64,000 nt of DNA from Argyresthia goedartella (lineage: Eukaryota > Arthropoda > Insecta > Lepidoptera > Argyresthiidae): the NCBI GenBank assembly GCA_949825045.1, contig OX463808.1:25605674-25669673 (forward strand), read 5' to 3'. Position 1 is the stretch's first letter, and every line of letters starts with the position of its first letter. Below the pieces are notes generated by a model that worked only from the letters and a program-made list of their open reading frames with translations, did not search any database and was not told the DNA's origin. Of the stretch, positions 50,291 to 62,562 are shown piece after piece. The position numbers were made by a program, and so were the translations under genes.

Positions 50291-52736
50291 TATATGTAGT
50301 GATTTATTTTTATAATTTTATATTTTCTTGTGTATCTATGATTTGACATTATTATTTACAATACAATTCAACATACCAAACATTTAATTATTTATTCCTA
50401 TAATGCAATTTACAATTCTCTTTCACAACTTAATTCCGCACATTTCATTTGTTTTTAATTTTTATTTATTCTAAGAATAGGTACTTAGCCTAGGTTATTT
50501 TCTCACACTTCCCATTTTTATTTATACAATATTAAGTTTAGTTTATTTTATTTATTACACTTGCCACCTGGACAAATTAATATTTTAAATCATATTATAT
50601 CTTCTGGGCCCCAGACTGAAAACCAGCGTCACAGGATTTCCTGTGACATTATGCTGCTAATAATAATAGCTCACTATACACACCACCACCATACCCACCG
50701 ATTTCACATCTTCTGTTTTATTACTGTTGTTCCAATGTGGGCTAGCTTTTAGAGAGACCGCAGTTTCAGATGCTTTTGGTGATTTTTACTAGTTAAAAAC
50801 AACTTCAAAACATGCAAACTATTGGAAATCATTAGATTTTGAGTTTTATTTATAAAAAAAATGTTAGTTTATCAACTTACGGTTTTAACAAACTTACGGT
50901 GACATATATATAGATAAATATTCCTGGCTTACAGTTCAATGAGATAAAGAAATTTATTTTCTGATATCTTTAACCCGTAACTTTTTTGGGCGGCTAGCGT
51001 CCTATGCGCTGCATAAGCGCATAGAAAGTATTGCAAACTTCGACGTTTTATGAATATTCACCAAGTTTCAGAATGTTCCCGGAAGTAGTCTTAGATTATG
51101 AGTAGTTTAGTTGACAACCGTGTGATATGATTGGAACTGACATTGAGACAGCCAAATCAGATCAAAATAAATAAAATACCAAGCCATGTCGCCATTTTGG
51201 GCAGGCGACCGGCCGCAGACTTCATTTTATGTTTGTCAATATTTATTTATTGTGAAGTAATTACTGTGTTTTGTATAAAATAATACATCTTATCGCTGGA
51301 GAAATTAATAGTGGTGTTGTGAAAAATGGAAAATAGTGTTAAGTTTTGTGTTTGGCCCGTAAGAACGAAATATAATTAGAGGTGTCAGTGTCAAATAATG
51401 GATTCTGCAAACAATCGATGAAAAGCCTTATCAACTTTATTATCACATGTGAGTACTATACATCACAAGATAGGTAATTTCATAAACTTTATTATGGTAC
51501 ATAACATGTTAGGAAACTAATAAAATAACCTAACAAACTTATCAAATTACTAACGCAAGTCGATTGAAAGTTTATTTTCGCCAGAACCTTGGACGCGTTA
51601 GGGTCCACGAGATTCGCTGTACAGGGACATTCCAGAGGTTAACAGTGCCCTGGCAAACATTCCCCTGGTAATAATTTTTAACACTAAGTTATGTTATTAT
51701 GCAACATCTAAAACATCTGCAATAATTGTGATTTTAATTGAAATTCATATATCACATTCTGATTTTGAGCTACAACTAAGTACCTACCTCAGTAAAATAT
51801 TACAAAAATATCATTATTTTTGGGTAATTTATGGTGTAAATCACTTTTTCTGCCAGTCACATTTCGATGATAATAAATCATTTTCATTGTAGTAGAAGTT
51901 TTTTTTTTTTATTTGATTTTTATAACCTCCATATTTTTGATAAAAAAACTTTTATTTTTGGTGATCTACTGTTTATTGTTAACCAAGTAGATATCTATTC
52001 TTACAATTAGTTTATTTTTTATACCATGGAAATGCCATAGGTAAATTTAGCTAAAAGAGAGTAGGTTATTGTTGCTAAATTTCAATTGGGTTATAGTATA
52101 GGTTAGGTTGGAACTTTAGAAGAAGCAAAACAGGAGCGAGGCATTTGCAAAGAAATAAAACTACATTTGATAAGAATTTGGGATATTATAAGTGGAACCT
52201 AAATAGTTTTCCTTAGCACCTGGAAACTAGCGTCTTTTTTAGTCTGTAAGCAATAAGTTAAAGGAAAAGCTTCTATTATATTAATTCATCATCTTTGCTA
52301 CCGCCAATACACGAAAAACAATTAATATAACTCAGCGCTACCAAAAAATATTTGGCTTATGTTTAAACCATCATCAAAACGCATCTATTTTACTACCAAT
52401 AAATTCAAAACGACTGCCACAATTTCTAAACGACCACAAAATTGTGTTTGGGTAAATAATCACCAAACTTCTTTTTATGTTTTGTGTACTTAAGCTAATG
52501 TTTTAAGTATGTTTTGTTGTTCTTACTTGTTCAACCTAACACGAAGGATATGGGGGCTTCGCTTCGCTCACCCCCTTTACCCTTCACCTAATCTAACGCA
52601 GTATTTTTCCCTGATATTTTCTGCAACCTTTTGGTGATCATTCACCCATTTTGGGGAGGAAAAAAATATTTTGGTGGTCATTTAAATTGTTCTCTAAATA
52701 TTTTAGCATCAAAATTGATAAGTGGTAAATTCGGAA
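50291..52736 (+). other. AT-rich MED11 intron sequence
   Basis: No gene seen. A lone end of the foldback repeat family (AGACCGCAGTTTCAGATGC) is at ~50755. The GCTTCGCTTCGCTCACCCCC stretch near 52557-52576 is low-complexity. Confidence 0.5.
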
Positions 52737-54941
52737 GGACTTTAGAAAGACGGCGGTTTCATATGCTTTTGCTGATTTTTTCTATGCTTTATTAGTGTAT
52801 TTATAGATGATTTCAAACTACGCGAACCTTCACAAATAATTAGTTTTCGAGTTATTCCAAGCATTTAGGACCGTGGGGATGTGGGAGTATTAGGGTGGGG
52901 AAATGACGAATTGGGCCATTTCCCCACCCGTGGGAGTATTACCACATCCCCACCTTGACCTTGAACCTGACCGTTCGTGTATATTTCGCAGAAAATTATT
53001 AGTTATGTCATTTTACCTTGATCTTGAAATTGACCCCCGACACCACTCACATAAAAAGGTAATGCGCCGTTCTTGAGAAAAATTACGTTACACAATTATC
53101 GCTACGAAAGTGACCTTTATTATTTCGCATTATTATTTCGAAATCGCCTTAGCCGTATTCCCACCCTAATAATCCCACATCCACACCTTGAGCTTGAACT
53201 TGACCTTTCGTGAACATTTCGCAGAAAATTCTCAGTTTTGTCATTTTTTTGCGCTCAATGTACTTCAAAGTATATTGACCCCTCGAGGTCCTTGACCTCG
53301 ACCTTTCGTGCACATTTCGAAGAAAATTCTCAGTTTTGCCGTTTCGGAATAGAAAATCCGAACCAATGCACCGCACTACCTAGGCAGTTCTTCCTAGGCA
53401 GTCTTGTGACTAGATTTTAGAGTGCAGCAGACGCAGCCCCATAGTAACCGGAGCTAGGGCTATTCCGAAATAATAATGCGTATCTAGTATAGTAGATTGA
53501 GTCATTAATTACATGCTAACTTATAAAAATAGTTTACATTACAGTACTTATTTGTTTTTTTATAGTAGCTGTTCATACACTTATGTGGATGCTGGGTTGG
53601 ATTAACCGTAGCTTATATTACATATAATAGTTAAATTGTTTTGACCTATTAATTCAGTGGACAATTAATTATTTTTGAAGACGAAATTGGTATTTTAAAA
53701 AAAGCTGCATGAAATAACACCGTAGTAGTAGTAGTTGTAGGTTATTGCGGCTAATTTCAATTGGTTTAAAGGTTAGGTTGGAACATAGAAGAAGCAAAAC
53801 CGGAGCGAAGTGTATGTAAATAAAAACAATAAGAATATTATCTGCGAAAAATGGTCAAAAGATCAAGGTCTAGGACTTCGAGGTCAGGTTAAAGAACTAT
53901 CCGAAATTAATAGCAGGACAAACAATCATAATTTTCAGCAAAAACTACATAAAAGGTCAAGGTTAATGTCGATGACCTCGAGGCCAAGTAGAAGATCACA
54001 ACTCATACTTGTGAACGGGTGCTGCTTCTGGGGGACTGGTCCAGTCTGGTTTCTAGTAAAATTGTTATGTTGAGACATCTTATTGGCAGTTTAGATACGA
54101 TGTTTTAATATTGTCGTTAGATTATATTATTTTTAATGGCTTATGTTTAAACGATCACCAAAAACGCACCTGTTTTACTATCAATAAATTCGAAACAATC
54201 GCCAGAATTAGTAAACGACCAGCAAATTGTGTTTGAATCTTGATCACCAAACTTCTTTTTATGTTTTGTGTAATTAAAAGTTTATGTTTGAAGTATTTTT
54301 TGTTGTTATTACATGTTCAACCTAGCACTTATTTATTTTGGTGATCATTATATTTGTTGCATTTTTATATTGTACATTGTAGCATTAAAAAAAATCTAAA
54401 ATTTAAAAAATGACATCCCCGTAGAATTTTTTGGTACTATATTCTCTTAGGGGCGTATATTCGAAGCACTGTAGAGTTAATGGAGTTTCCTTTTACTGTG
54501 CGAGATCCAGCCATGAATCACCACTTGAAAGGGAAATTTATCATTTTTTGTTTTTCTCCGTGTTAATGTGTCTAACATGTAAAAGTGCACTATTTTTGCC
54601 TACTTACGGTAAAATATTTGAGTTGAGTTGAGTTGGAACTATCCGAAAATCATTGTAGGAAAAAACGACATTTTTCTGTGAAAAAATAATGAAAGGGCAA
54701 GGCAAAGGTCGATGACCTCCAGGTCAATGAACTACAAAAGACATCGGACATGAAAAAATACGTTACAGTTCTTCGTTTCCCCACCCTTCCCCGTCGTTTT
54801 CCCAAATCCCCACGAACCCGAATTCTTAAAATTTAGATTAAAAAAATACGTTAATGATTTCTGATGGTTCGCTTATTTTGAAATCGTCTTCATAGATAAA
54901 ATCAGCAAAATCATCTGAACCTGCGCTCTTTATGAAGTCTT
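52737..54941. repeat. foldback-type repeat, second copy
   Basis: Inverted ends of ~100 bp: 52737-52845 (GGACTTTAGAAAGACGGCGG, CAGATGCTTTTGCTGAT-type) and 54855-54941. The interior shares several blocks with 14204-15890: GACCTTGACC-type repeats, the CCTAGGCAGTTCTTCCTAGG pair at 53381-53401, and the inverted blocks at 54000-54110 and 54409-54516. No transposase. Confidence 0.65.
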
Positions 54942-54967
54942 TACCCAATGTGTTCTCATCTTTTCAG

Positions 54968-55293
54968 CAAGTGCACTTCAGGAAATCAGTAAAGAAAAGT
55001 CGAGTCAAAAAGCCGCAGAAACTAACACTTCACAGTTTTTGAGAACCCTCAGTCAAGTTGAGACGAAGCTGAGTGATCAAATTAATTATCTGACCCAAGT
55101 CTCAACTGGACAACCTCATGAGGGGTCCGGATATGCCTCACAGAAGGTGCTTCAGATGGCCTGGCACCGCTTGGAGCATGTGAGGTCTTGGGTCAATGAA
55201 TTGGAGCGTCTGAAGGTATCCCATCTGGCAGCTACCAGGCCTCCACCAAGTGTCTCCAATGGCAGCATGGCATCTTCAGGAACGAGCACGTGA
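54968..55293 (+). CDS. MED11: Mediator complex subunit 11, exon 2
   Basis: Exon 2 completes the Ala codon split by the intron and encodes the strongly conserved core: ALQEISKEKSSQKAAETNTS, VETKLSDQINYLTQVSTGQP, HEGSGYASQKVLQMAWHRLE and HVRSWVNELERLK, then a short Ser-rich tail ending at TGA 55291-55293. This text is almost the same as I remember for insect MED11, so identification is firm. Confidence 0.95.
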
Positions 55294-56259
55294 TATTATT
55301 TGTAAATCAAGTATTGCCCTTGATTTCTGTGCAGTGGAAGGCTCTCAGAGTGGAGTATATTTTGTGCATCAGGACACTTATGAATAACATTAGCTCTTTG
55401 GTTATAGTTCTTTAGTTAGTAAATTAACTAAGATTGATTTTCGGTAGACAGTCATTTAATGATTCGATTAGGTCTTGTTTTTCTTTGTGATTACTTGTTA
55501 AATATTGCTTTACTGTTTTATTTAACTGTTTCGCAGTTAGTAAACAAATGTAGTTTTTACGTTCTGGACACACGTCACGTCAAACATTTATAGGCCAAGC
55601 GATGATGCACAGTATTTTCTATTTGATACTAAAATGGTTAAAATGACACTAGCCGCCAACCTGTGAAAATACCCACAGTGACAAGGGACAGATAGATAAT
55701 GAGGTGGCAGGTGGGACGCCCGCTGAACACAGGCAGGTGATTGGTCCTCTATTGCAACTATTTCGGTGCGTCCAAAACAGATGATCCACAAGACAATACG
55801 TTTAAAAGAGTGAAACCTGGGGAGGCAGTTGCTCACCTCCGAATTCAATACTAGGATCCCACAGCCCTTTCATCCTCTCTGGGTATTGCTAACCAGCAAC
55901 AAACTATTCTCAAGAGTTTCAGGTCCAGGTTTCTCAATAGAGAACCCGACCGAATAGTGATATTTGAAAAACACCCGACATTGGCAAAATTAAGCTCAAG
56001 AGAGAGACATTAATTAACATTAAAGAAGAAGAGGAGAGTATGAATCCATAACCACCGGGCGGTCAATACACGTCCAAGGATTTGACATATATTGTGAGGG
56101 GTAAAATTATCCCTACCCTATGCGAAAATTAATAGGTTTCGAGTAATTTAGGTATTATTATTTCTATTTTTTATCCAAGTCAGTTATTAATTTAGATAAC
56201 ACTAAATTACTTTGGGTTACTCTTTGACTGTCGTTTGTTAGCTAATAGGACTTCCCCCT
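55294..56259. other. MED11 3' UTR and intergenic region
   Basis: No coding signal. MED11 and slowmo are convergent, so this region holds the MED11 3' UTR. Nothing else was recognised. Confidence 0.45.
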
Positions 56260-56745
56260 TCCATCCACCCCTGTTTGGAATTGTATGTGCCATCTTCCTA
56301 CCTGCCATTAATGCGATACCTACAGTCATTTGGAATAATCTATAAGTTTATAGAAAATAATATAATAGCTATGTAGTTACCTATCTTAAAAAGTGAATTG
56401 GTTTTTTAATTTCGTTTTCGTAGACATAGAAAAAGTAGTCTGAAAAAAGCTCAGAAAAACATTGTAACATAACAAAAATAGTAGTTCAATGTAGTGTACA
56501 ATTAGGCGCCCTTATTGCTAAGAAGCTATTTCTTCCAGGCAACCAGAAAGTATACAAGATAGTTAATCATAAGCTATTAGGTATTCATGCACTAGGTGTA
56601 TTATTGCCGACCACTATGATAGGTTGTTGGAAGATGGGAAAAAAATATTTCGTATAATGTATATTCCCGTTATGCAACCTGCCGTAGGTTGGAAGGTGGC
56701 ACATACAATTTCCAACTTTCAACCTGGTGGCTCTAGGGGTGGAAG
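56260..56745. repeat. putative short element with inverted ends
   Basis: GGAATTGTATGTGCCATCTTCC near 56277 and GGAAGGTGGCACATACAATTTCC near 56691 are inverted copies, with CCACCCCT-type flanks outside both. The interior is AT-rich. No target duplication was resolved. Confidence 0.45.
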
Positions 56746-57364
56746 ATATAAGTCTCTAGTTACGTCAATGATTCTGTAGAATAGCTTAAAGTTGAAAAAA
56801 ACACACTTACTTTGATACAGTGACCCTATCAACTCGCGTGATGAGAAAACATCTTCCTTGTTTTATCAGCTATCCAACATGGTTAATTGTTTTACACAAA
56901 CTTCAGACCCATAAAAACTGTTGTAAAAAAAGTAGTGAAGCGTAGGTACGTACCCCAGTAAGAACAAGAGTCAATTTTATATGGACTCAAACTCACCCTT
57001 GTAGCATTTGTAGCAACTCATGAGGAATACCGTGAAAGTTTAAAGTGTAAACTTTTATTTCTATGGCGGAAACTTTGCTATTTAGAGACTGGGAGAAAAA
57101 AGTTCTTCCATTTTGAATTTTCATTTTTTTTTTTTCAAAACAAATCTTGTCCATTCAAAAGTGATCATTGTTCCTTCTAGGTCTAGGCTACTCCCCATCT
57201 AGGTACCTACTTTAGAATAATTGCAATATCTTTTTTGTCAGTGTAAACATTTTAGCATGTTTCAGTCGAATTCCAAGTTCTAAATTCTTCTCTACGGACT
57301 GCTGTTGCATTTGCTGTCCACGAATTAGTTAAGCGACATTGATATTAATTACTCAGCATCATAA
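56746..57364. other. unassigned intergenic sequence
   Basis: Nothing recognised. Confidence 0.4.
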
Positions 57365-58740
57365 AGGGTGTCCCAAAACTCACGCGCCACAGCGACACCG
57401 AAGGTAGACCTGCCTTAGGCGCATCGAATAAGCCCAACTTGACCTCAGTGAAAGTTTCATATGATTCGAGATATTGACGGTTTAAAGTTTTTCAACAAAA
57501 TCCCCATTTTTACATTGTTAGGGCATGCCATTACTTGCTTATCCTTTTCTTTTATATGTTCTTTATTTCTAAGCTTATAGCAATAGCTTATAAGTTTTGA
57601 AGTGGTTAAGGGATATTTTGTTTTAATTATGAAGTTTAATAAATCAATTTATGATTATTTTTATCTTAAAGCTAGTAGCGCATAGTTACTTTATGCAGCG
57701 TAACTTAACATAACGAGATCAAACCAAACATACTCTAGTCTCACTTATCTTACCCAAACCTCACCTGAGGTAAGGTTAGGTTAGGTTGTGACAAAGAAAT
57801 TACATTAGTTTAAGAATAAAAAAGAAAAAAGAAAATGAGATTCAGTGTTCTTGATAACCTTTTTCATACTAGGCGGAGCTCCGGATGGATGACTAAATGT
57901 GGCGTGAACTCCCATTTAATGCTATTTCTTGATTTAAGTATTTCCGAATTGGCATAACATACGCAAGTTTTTAAAGGTATCTCATTCCGAGCCAAGTTTT
58001 TTTTTCATGACAAGCGGTCAAAGGAGTGGTCAAAGTTGTGCAAAAGATTTTTAGGCCTTGACTAATTCATCATTATCTCGTATTTTACATATCGACAAAA
58101 TAATACTTAGGTAATATTAAGTATCTTATAGCAATAGCTTGGAAATAAAGAACAGGTTAAAGAAAGGGATAGGCAAGTAATGGCATGTCCTAACAATGTA
58201 AAAACCGGTCAAGTGCGACTCTAAATCGCGCACGAAGGGTTCCGTACCACCGTTCAATGGAAGCGATGGTGTGGAGTGAATAGTTTGGATTTTACACAGC
58301 AAAATATTGTTTACAAAGATATTGGTGCGGTTACTTTCACACTCCATGTACGTAACCAGGTGCATCCATAAGTTTGTATGTGGTATTGAAAGAATTGTTG
58401 TATGGGAGCCCCCTTAAATATTTCTTTTATCCTGTTTTTTAGTAGTTGTTGTTATAGCGGCAACAGAAATAAATAATCTGTGAAAATTTCAACTCTCTAG
58501 CTAGCTTGGTTCTTGAGATACAGCCTGGTGACAGACGGACGGACAGCGAAGTCTTAGTAATAGGGTTCCGTTCTTACCCGTTGGGTACGGAACCCTAAAA
58601 ATGGTGGTTGTCATGAAAAACTAAACCGTAAATATCTCGAATTACATGAACCTTTCACTGAGGTCAAGTTGGGCTTATTCGATGCGCCTAAGGCAGGTCT
58701 ACCTTCGGTGTCGCTGTGGCGCGTGAGTTTTGGGACACCT
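57365..58740. mobile_element. foldback DNA element with ~235-bp inverted arms
   Basis: The left arm (57365-57605) begins AGGGTGTCCCAAAACTCACG and the right arm (58112-58740) is its inverted copy ending TGGGACACCT, about 93% identical by eye. The right arm is split by another repeat at 58200-58601. The ~500-bp centre has no recognisable ORF. Flanking duplication not resolved. Confidence 0.8.
58200..58601 (+). repeat. abundant lepidopteran dispersed repeat
   Basis: It starts AAAACCGGTCAAGTGCGACT and includes GGGTTCCGTACCACC, TTGTTATAGCGGCAACAGAAA, GATACAGCCTGGTGACAGAC and ends GGGTACGGAACCCTAAAAA. This combination is familiar from many moth and butterfly genomes. It is inserted in the right arm of the foldback element; the left arm gives the empty site (CCCCATTTTTACATTG at ~57509-57524). 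Confidence 0.8.
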
Positions 58741-59218
58741 GTATATTCTCTGTAGCACTATCTGCATCTATACTTACGTCAAGTACAGATGCTACTTAGG
58801 AATGAAATAATGCTTTGTGTAAGTTATCCTTAGCTATAATTAATTTTAAATATTTACATACCTAAATAAATTACCCTTTATTTGTGTATGATTTGTTTTA
58901 TTTGCATTAATGCTTCATATAATTAATTATAGGTACATTGTTATCTTGAGTGTTCGTAAAATATGAAAACTACACTAACCATACAGAAAAAATAAATAAA
59001 CACTGAATGCTTTACATAGTGAAAATGTACAAATGTGCAAATATAAAAATGCACACCTAGGAATGGCATGAAATAAACATCCAATCATCAACATGAAAAC
59101 AAACCAACAGCCTAGCATCAACCCAAAATACAAATAGCTCATGTTTGTCATAGCCGAGTCCAGATGGCCTGATGCAGAGCTCATTATCTAAGCATCACGG
59201 ATGACATCAATCCTCTTT
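58741..59218 (-). other. slowmo 3' UTR region
   Basis: AT-rich; downstream of the slowmo stop codon (59219-59221). No other feature seen. Confidence 0.45.
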
Positions 59219-59512
59219 TCAGCTCCGTTGATTAGCTTTAGCCTTGGCAAATTTTTCTATATCATCAAGTGATCTTTTAGCCTTTGTTGATATGTCGTCC
59301 ATTGATCGTCTTGCTGTGGTGGTGATGTCATCTAGTGACTTCTTGGTTTGAGACAAGAGTTCATCTGTGCTCTTGCAGGCAGAGGTGGCGAGTCCTTTAA
59401 TTTCACTATCAAACTTCCCTATCACCCACTCTATTGCTTGTCTACCCTTTCCAGCATTCAGAGATATCTTGTTTGCTAATAGATCCTCCATATAACTGCT
59501 TAGTGGCACTCC
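59219..59512 (-). CDS. slmo: slowmo/PRELID3, exon 4
   Basis: After an acceptor (TTTCCAG) the exon encodes GVPLSSYMEDLLANKISLNA and KGRQAIEWVIGKFDSEIKGL, the end of the PRELI/MSF1 domain, then a C-terminal tail with three similar units (KKSLDDI, RRSMDDI, KRSLDDI) that are likely amphipathic helix turns. It ends AKANQRS and TGA. Confidence 0.95.
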   Translation of the reverse strand, partial: GVPLSSYMEDLLANKISLNAGKGRQAIEWVIGKFDSEIKGLATSACKSTDELLSQTKKSLDDITTTARRSMDDISTKAKRSLDDIEKFAKAKANQRS

Positions 59513-60147
59513 CTGGAAACATTAAAAGATTGGTCTAAATAAATTAAAACAACTTCTTGATTGTAAATGGAAAACAAAAATTGTATCTGATAGGATAAAG
59601 GATAAGCATTAGTCTATTTCTAATCTCTAAGGCTTAAGTTACTTATATACATTGTACAATGCAAAACTTAATAATCATAATTTTGATGATGATTACATCC
59701 CATCCACAAGATAGGCATCATAAAATGGCAATGGCTTGAACAAAATTAAGGAAAACATGACTACAATGTTGAATTGAAACTGGTTTTTGTTGGCAATTCA
59801 TTCCAAGTTTAATTTTTTAACACTGGTTGGTGAGAAAGCAAAAAATATGTCACAACATAACAGCAGTTGAACATTGGTTTGGTCCAGATAATATTTGTTG
59901 TCACTCTTCATTTTAACATGACTCCATTAATGCAAGCTGCTATAAATAAGTCTTTTATGGAGAGTATAATTTGAAATTTTAATTAGGTACATATGGGATG
60001 AGGTGTGACGCCATAATGTCAAAAAAAACTAAAATTAAATGCAGCTTGATTTCTCTGGCACACATCAAGCACATCTTTGTATCCTTTATGCACATATTGT
60101 GCAGTGCATGAAATATACTCTCATATACTCGAAACAGCTGTACTCAC
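59513..60147 (-). other. slowmo intron 3
   Basis: 635-bp AT-rich intron, GT-AG. No feature recognised within it. Confidence 0.8.
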
Positions 60148-60342
60148 TTGTACTGTCACTATAGCCTCCTGGGTTAATAAGGTCTTATCCGAATCTACTG
60201 GGTGCGGTGTGTATCGCACCTTCTCATCTACAGCAATGTATCCGCAGAAAGTAAGATTTTTGGTCTGTAGGGTCATTTGTCTCTGCTTGGGGTTCACTTC
60301 GGAGACTTCGCTTGCATAGCATATTTTTGCAGAGCCAATAAT
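60148..60342 (-). CDS. slmo: slowmo/PRELID3, exon 3
   Basis: Encodes IIGSAKICYASEVSEVNPKQ, RQMTLQTKNLTFCGYIAVDE and YTPHPVDSDKTLLTQEAIVT, the middle of the PRELI domain. Phase 0 at both ends (195 nt). Acceptor GTTGTAG, donor GTGAGT. Confidence 0.95.
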
Positions 60343-60552
60343 CTACAACAAATTAATTTTCAAGTTTTGAATATATTCCGAAAAATACTAGATTGATTGA
60401 TTAACAAAATTACAATTTGATCTAACAAAACTATTGACCTATAGAATACCTCAAGGTCATTAGTATGTTGTACCTACTGGCATTACGCAGGTCCTTTCAT
60501 TTTTAATTACCCCCACATGCTTACCAATTAAAAGAAAACAATCATTACTTAC

Positions 60553-60718
60553 TGCTTGAGCCCATCTCGGGAAGAACCATTTAGAACTGACGAGTCTCTG
60601 TGTATGTAACACTCCATCCACAACTTTTCTTTCTACAACGTCGGTTCCTATTACGGCTGGGTTCATGGGGTTGGGATATTTTCTCCATGCTGCTTGGGCA
60701 ACTGTCTCCCACGGGTGA
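60553..60718 (-). CDS. slmo: slowmo/PRELID3, exon 2
   Basis: Encodes HPWETVAQAAWRKYPNPMNP, VIGTDVVERKVVDG and SSKWFFPRWAQA, the highly conserved N-terminal part of the PRELI domain. Acceptor TATTTACAG, donor GTAAGT; the split Asn codon joins it to exon 1. Confidence 0.95.
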
Positions 60719-60974
60719 CTGTAAATAAAAAAAGTGAAACATAAATTACACATGTAAATTCAACTTCAACTTAAATTTTTATTCTTGGCAATGTCTTTTG
60801 CCAGATTTCTGCCAGTGTCGTGTAATGAACATACATTTGAGACGCGATGCAAATATTACTAATATTAGACTTTTTGATACCTGAAATTAGAAAGGTACAA
60901 CACAATTTATAATTAATTTCATGCAAAGAATTCACAAAAGGTACCTACATAATTGCGTCATAGATCTAACTTAC

Positions 60975-61006
60975 TTGAAAGTGTGTTCCGACGTCCAAAT
61001 CTTCAT
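60975..61006 (-). CDS. slmo: slowmo/PRELID3, exon 1
   Basis: Only 32 nt, encoding MKIWTSEHTF and two bases of the next Asn codon, then a consensus donor (AA/GTAAGT). The spliced protein has 228 residues, near the normal length. Family knowledge: PRELID3/slowmo proteins move phosphatidylserine (others phosphatidic acid) across the mitochondrial intermembrane space in complex with a TRIAP1/Mdm35-type partner; Drosophila slowmo is a mitochondrial protein needed for larval behaviour. All four exons keep a clean frame, so this is an intact host gene. Confidence 0.95.
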
Positions 61007-61179
61007 GATAGGTTCCGTTGAATTCCAATTAAACTAGATATTCGTTTTTAAATCATCTGCGTTGTCCGATTATGCGTAATTTGTTTCACATAGCGCAGAA
61101 CTAAGCGAAATATTGCTTGCACGAGAAAAGAAAAGTGACAGGACAGAAGGAAAAGGCCAACCAACCAAAGACAAGGCTG
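61007..61179 (-). other. slowmo 5' UTR/promoter interval
   Basis: Only ~170 bp separate the slowmo start codon from a LINE tail. The core promoter therefore lies here or within the LINE. No motif stood out. Confidence 0.4.
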
Positions 61180-62370
61180 TTTTTTTTTGTTTTTTTTGTA
61201 ATGTTTTTTCCTTTATGGAAAAGGCTAAGAGCTTAAGCCCATACCGCCTGGTCTTATTTTAATTTCTTTTCTTCTCTTCATATTGATTGAGGCTAAAAGC
61301 CTTGTCTTTCCGTAGGTATTTTCTTCAGTCTTTATTATATATTCGAGGCACATAGCCTTGTCTAACGTATTTATTCTTTAACTTCATAATCCAGTATGTT
61401 TAGGTCAATCCGTGTTGTCAAATCAGGTATCAATTTTCCTCCAGTATTTATAGGTCACATCCAAATTCCAAATTCCAAAAGTCTTTATTACTGTAGATAT
61501 TTACATATACATAGCAATAGTCATTTTTTGCCACTTCTCTACATTGGACCACTGTGGGAGAAGGAGGGCGTAGAAACTCCCACAGATTGATTTTTAGATC
61601 TCTTTTAAAAAATTGCTTATGCTTAACTAATACAAAATATAATATTTAGTCATTATTTAATAAGCAGGAATAAATAATTACAAAATTACTAACAGCAAGG
61701 TCTGTGTTGAGCCAGATTAACCCCATACAGACCCATAATTTAAGTAATCATGAACATTTTAATATCCCTTTTTCGACAAAGTCGCTTTAACATGGATTTT
61801 AAATTGCTCAAATGGCAATTTCAAGATCTCCAGAGGTATCTTGTTGTAGTAGAGAATGCATTGACCCTTGAAAGAATTGCTAACCTTCGCGAGTCTAAAC
61901 CGGGGCGCAAGTAGTCTGTGATTATTTCTTAGGTTAACATTACAGCTATCCGAGTTTTCAAATCAGGTAGTATAGGTCTATTCCGGTGTATTATTATTTT
62001 TCAAATAACTCCAATGGTGCTCTTGATAAAATTATAAATAGGGTAAAATGCTTCTATATTCTTAAGGAGATCCTGAATAGAGCGCGGGACGTCCAGGGCT
62101 TCTTTGTAAATGTTCAATAAGCTGTCAATGAATATTAGTCTTTGTATATTGAATTGAGGGCAATCAAAAAATATATGATTTAGAGATTGGTTTTCAGAAA
62201 ATTACAAAATGTACAATTTGGGGAAGGAATCATTTTCAATCTATGTAAATGTTCATTAAATCTGCCATGTCCAATTCTCAAACGACAAATTGTTGTGTAA
62301 AAGTTTCTATGTAGATATTTTCCGACGATAAACCATGGTCTTAATGTCCGAGTTAATATAGCTGTACAAC
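61180..62370 (-). mobile_element. R1/I-like LINE 3' end, with another LINE tail nested in it
   Basis: Minus-strand text TLRPWFIVGKYLHRN, CRLRIGHGRFNEHLHRLK and SPNCTFCNF is the zinc-type C-terminal domain found after RNase H in I/R1-like LINEs. The 3' UTR (AAGGCTTTTAGCCTCAA, GGTATGGGCTTAAGC) ends with a poly-A (T-run at 61180-61200). It is 5'-truncated. A separate LINE tail is inserted at 61430-61957. Confidence 0.75.
61430..61957 (-). mobile_element. nested Jockey/CR1-like LINE 3' end with 12-bp target duplication
   Basis: TCAAATCAGGTA occurs at 61418-61429 and 61958-61969, flanking this insertion. The sequence is the same LINE end as 15310-15821 (TGGGAGTTTCTACGCCC, RT tail YYNKIPQEILKLPF-like), in the opposite direction. 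The 3' terminus has short TTGGAAT repeats. Confidence 0.82.
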
Positions 62371-62562
62371 CCGTTCACAATATCTGTGCACCTGACCTCG
62401 TGACGTCATATCGGCGGTCTGGGTACGGTGTGAAAAAAAGTTATTTCGAGAAATGTGGAGGTAAAAAAAAAACTACTAACCTATTCAAATCAATTTATCA
62501 TTGATGAAGGGTTTGTTATTAAAAAACAATAATTTTGATTACAAAAACATTTATTATTAAAC

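Larger units (their letters stand above)
49617..54967 (+). other. MED11 intron
   Basis: A 5.35-kb intron with donor GTATTT and acceptor CATCTTTTCAG. It contains a hairpin (49722-49824), a LINE tail (49830-50290), a lone repeat end (50747) and a foldback-type repeat (52737-54941) whose right end is ~25 bp from the acceptor. The remainder (50790-52736) is AT-rich with no coding signal found. Confidence 0.85.
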
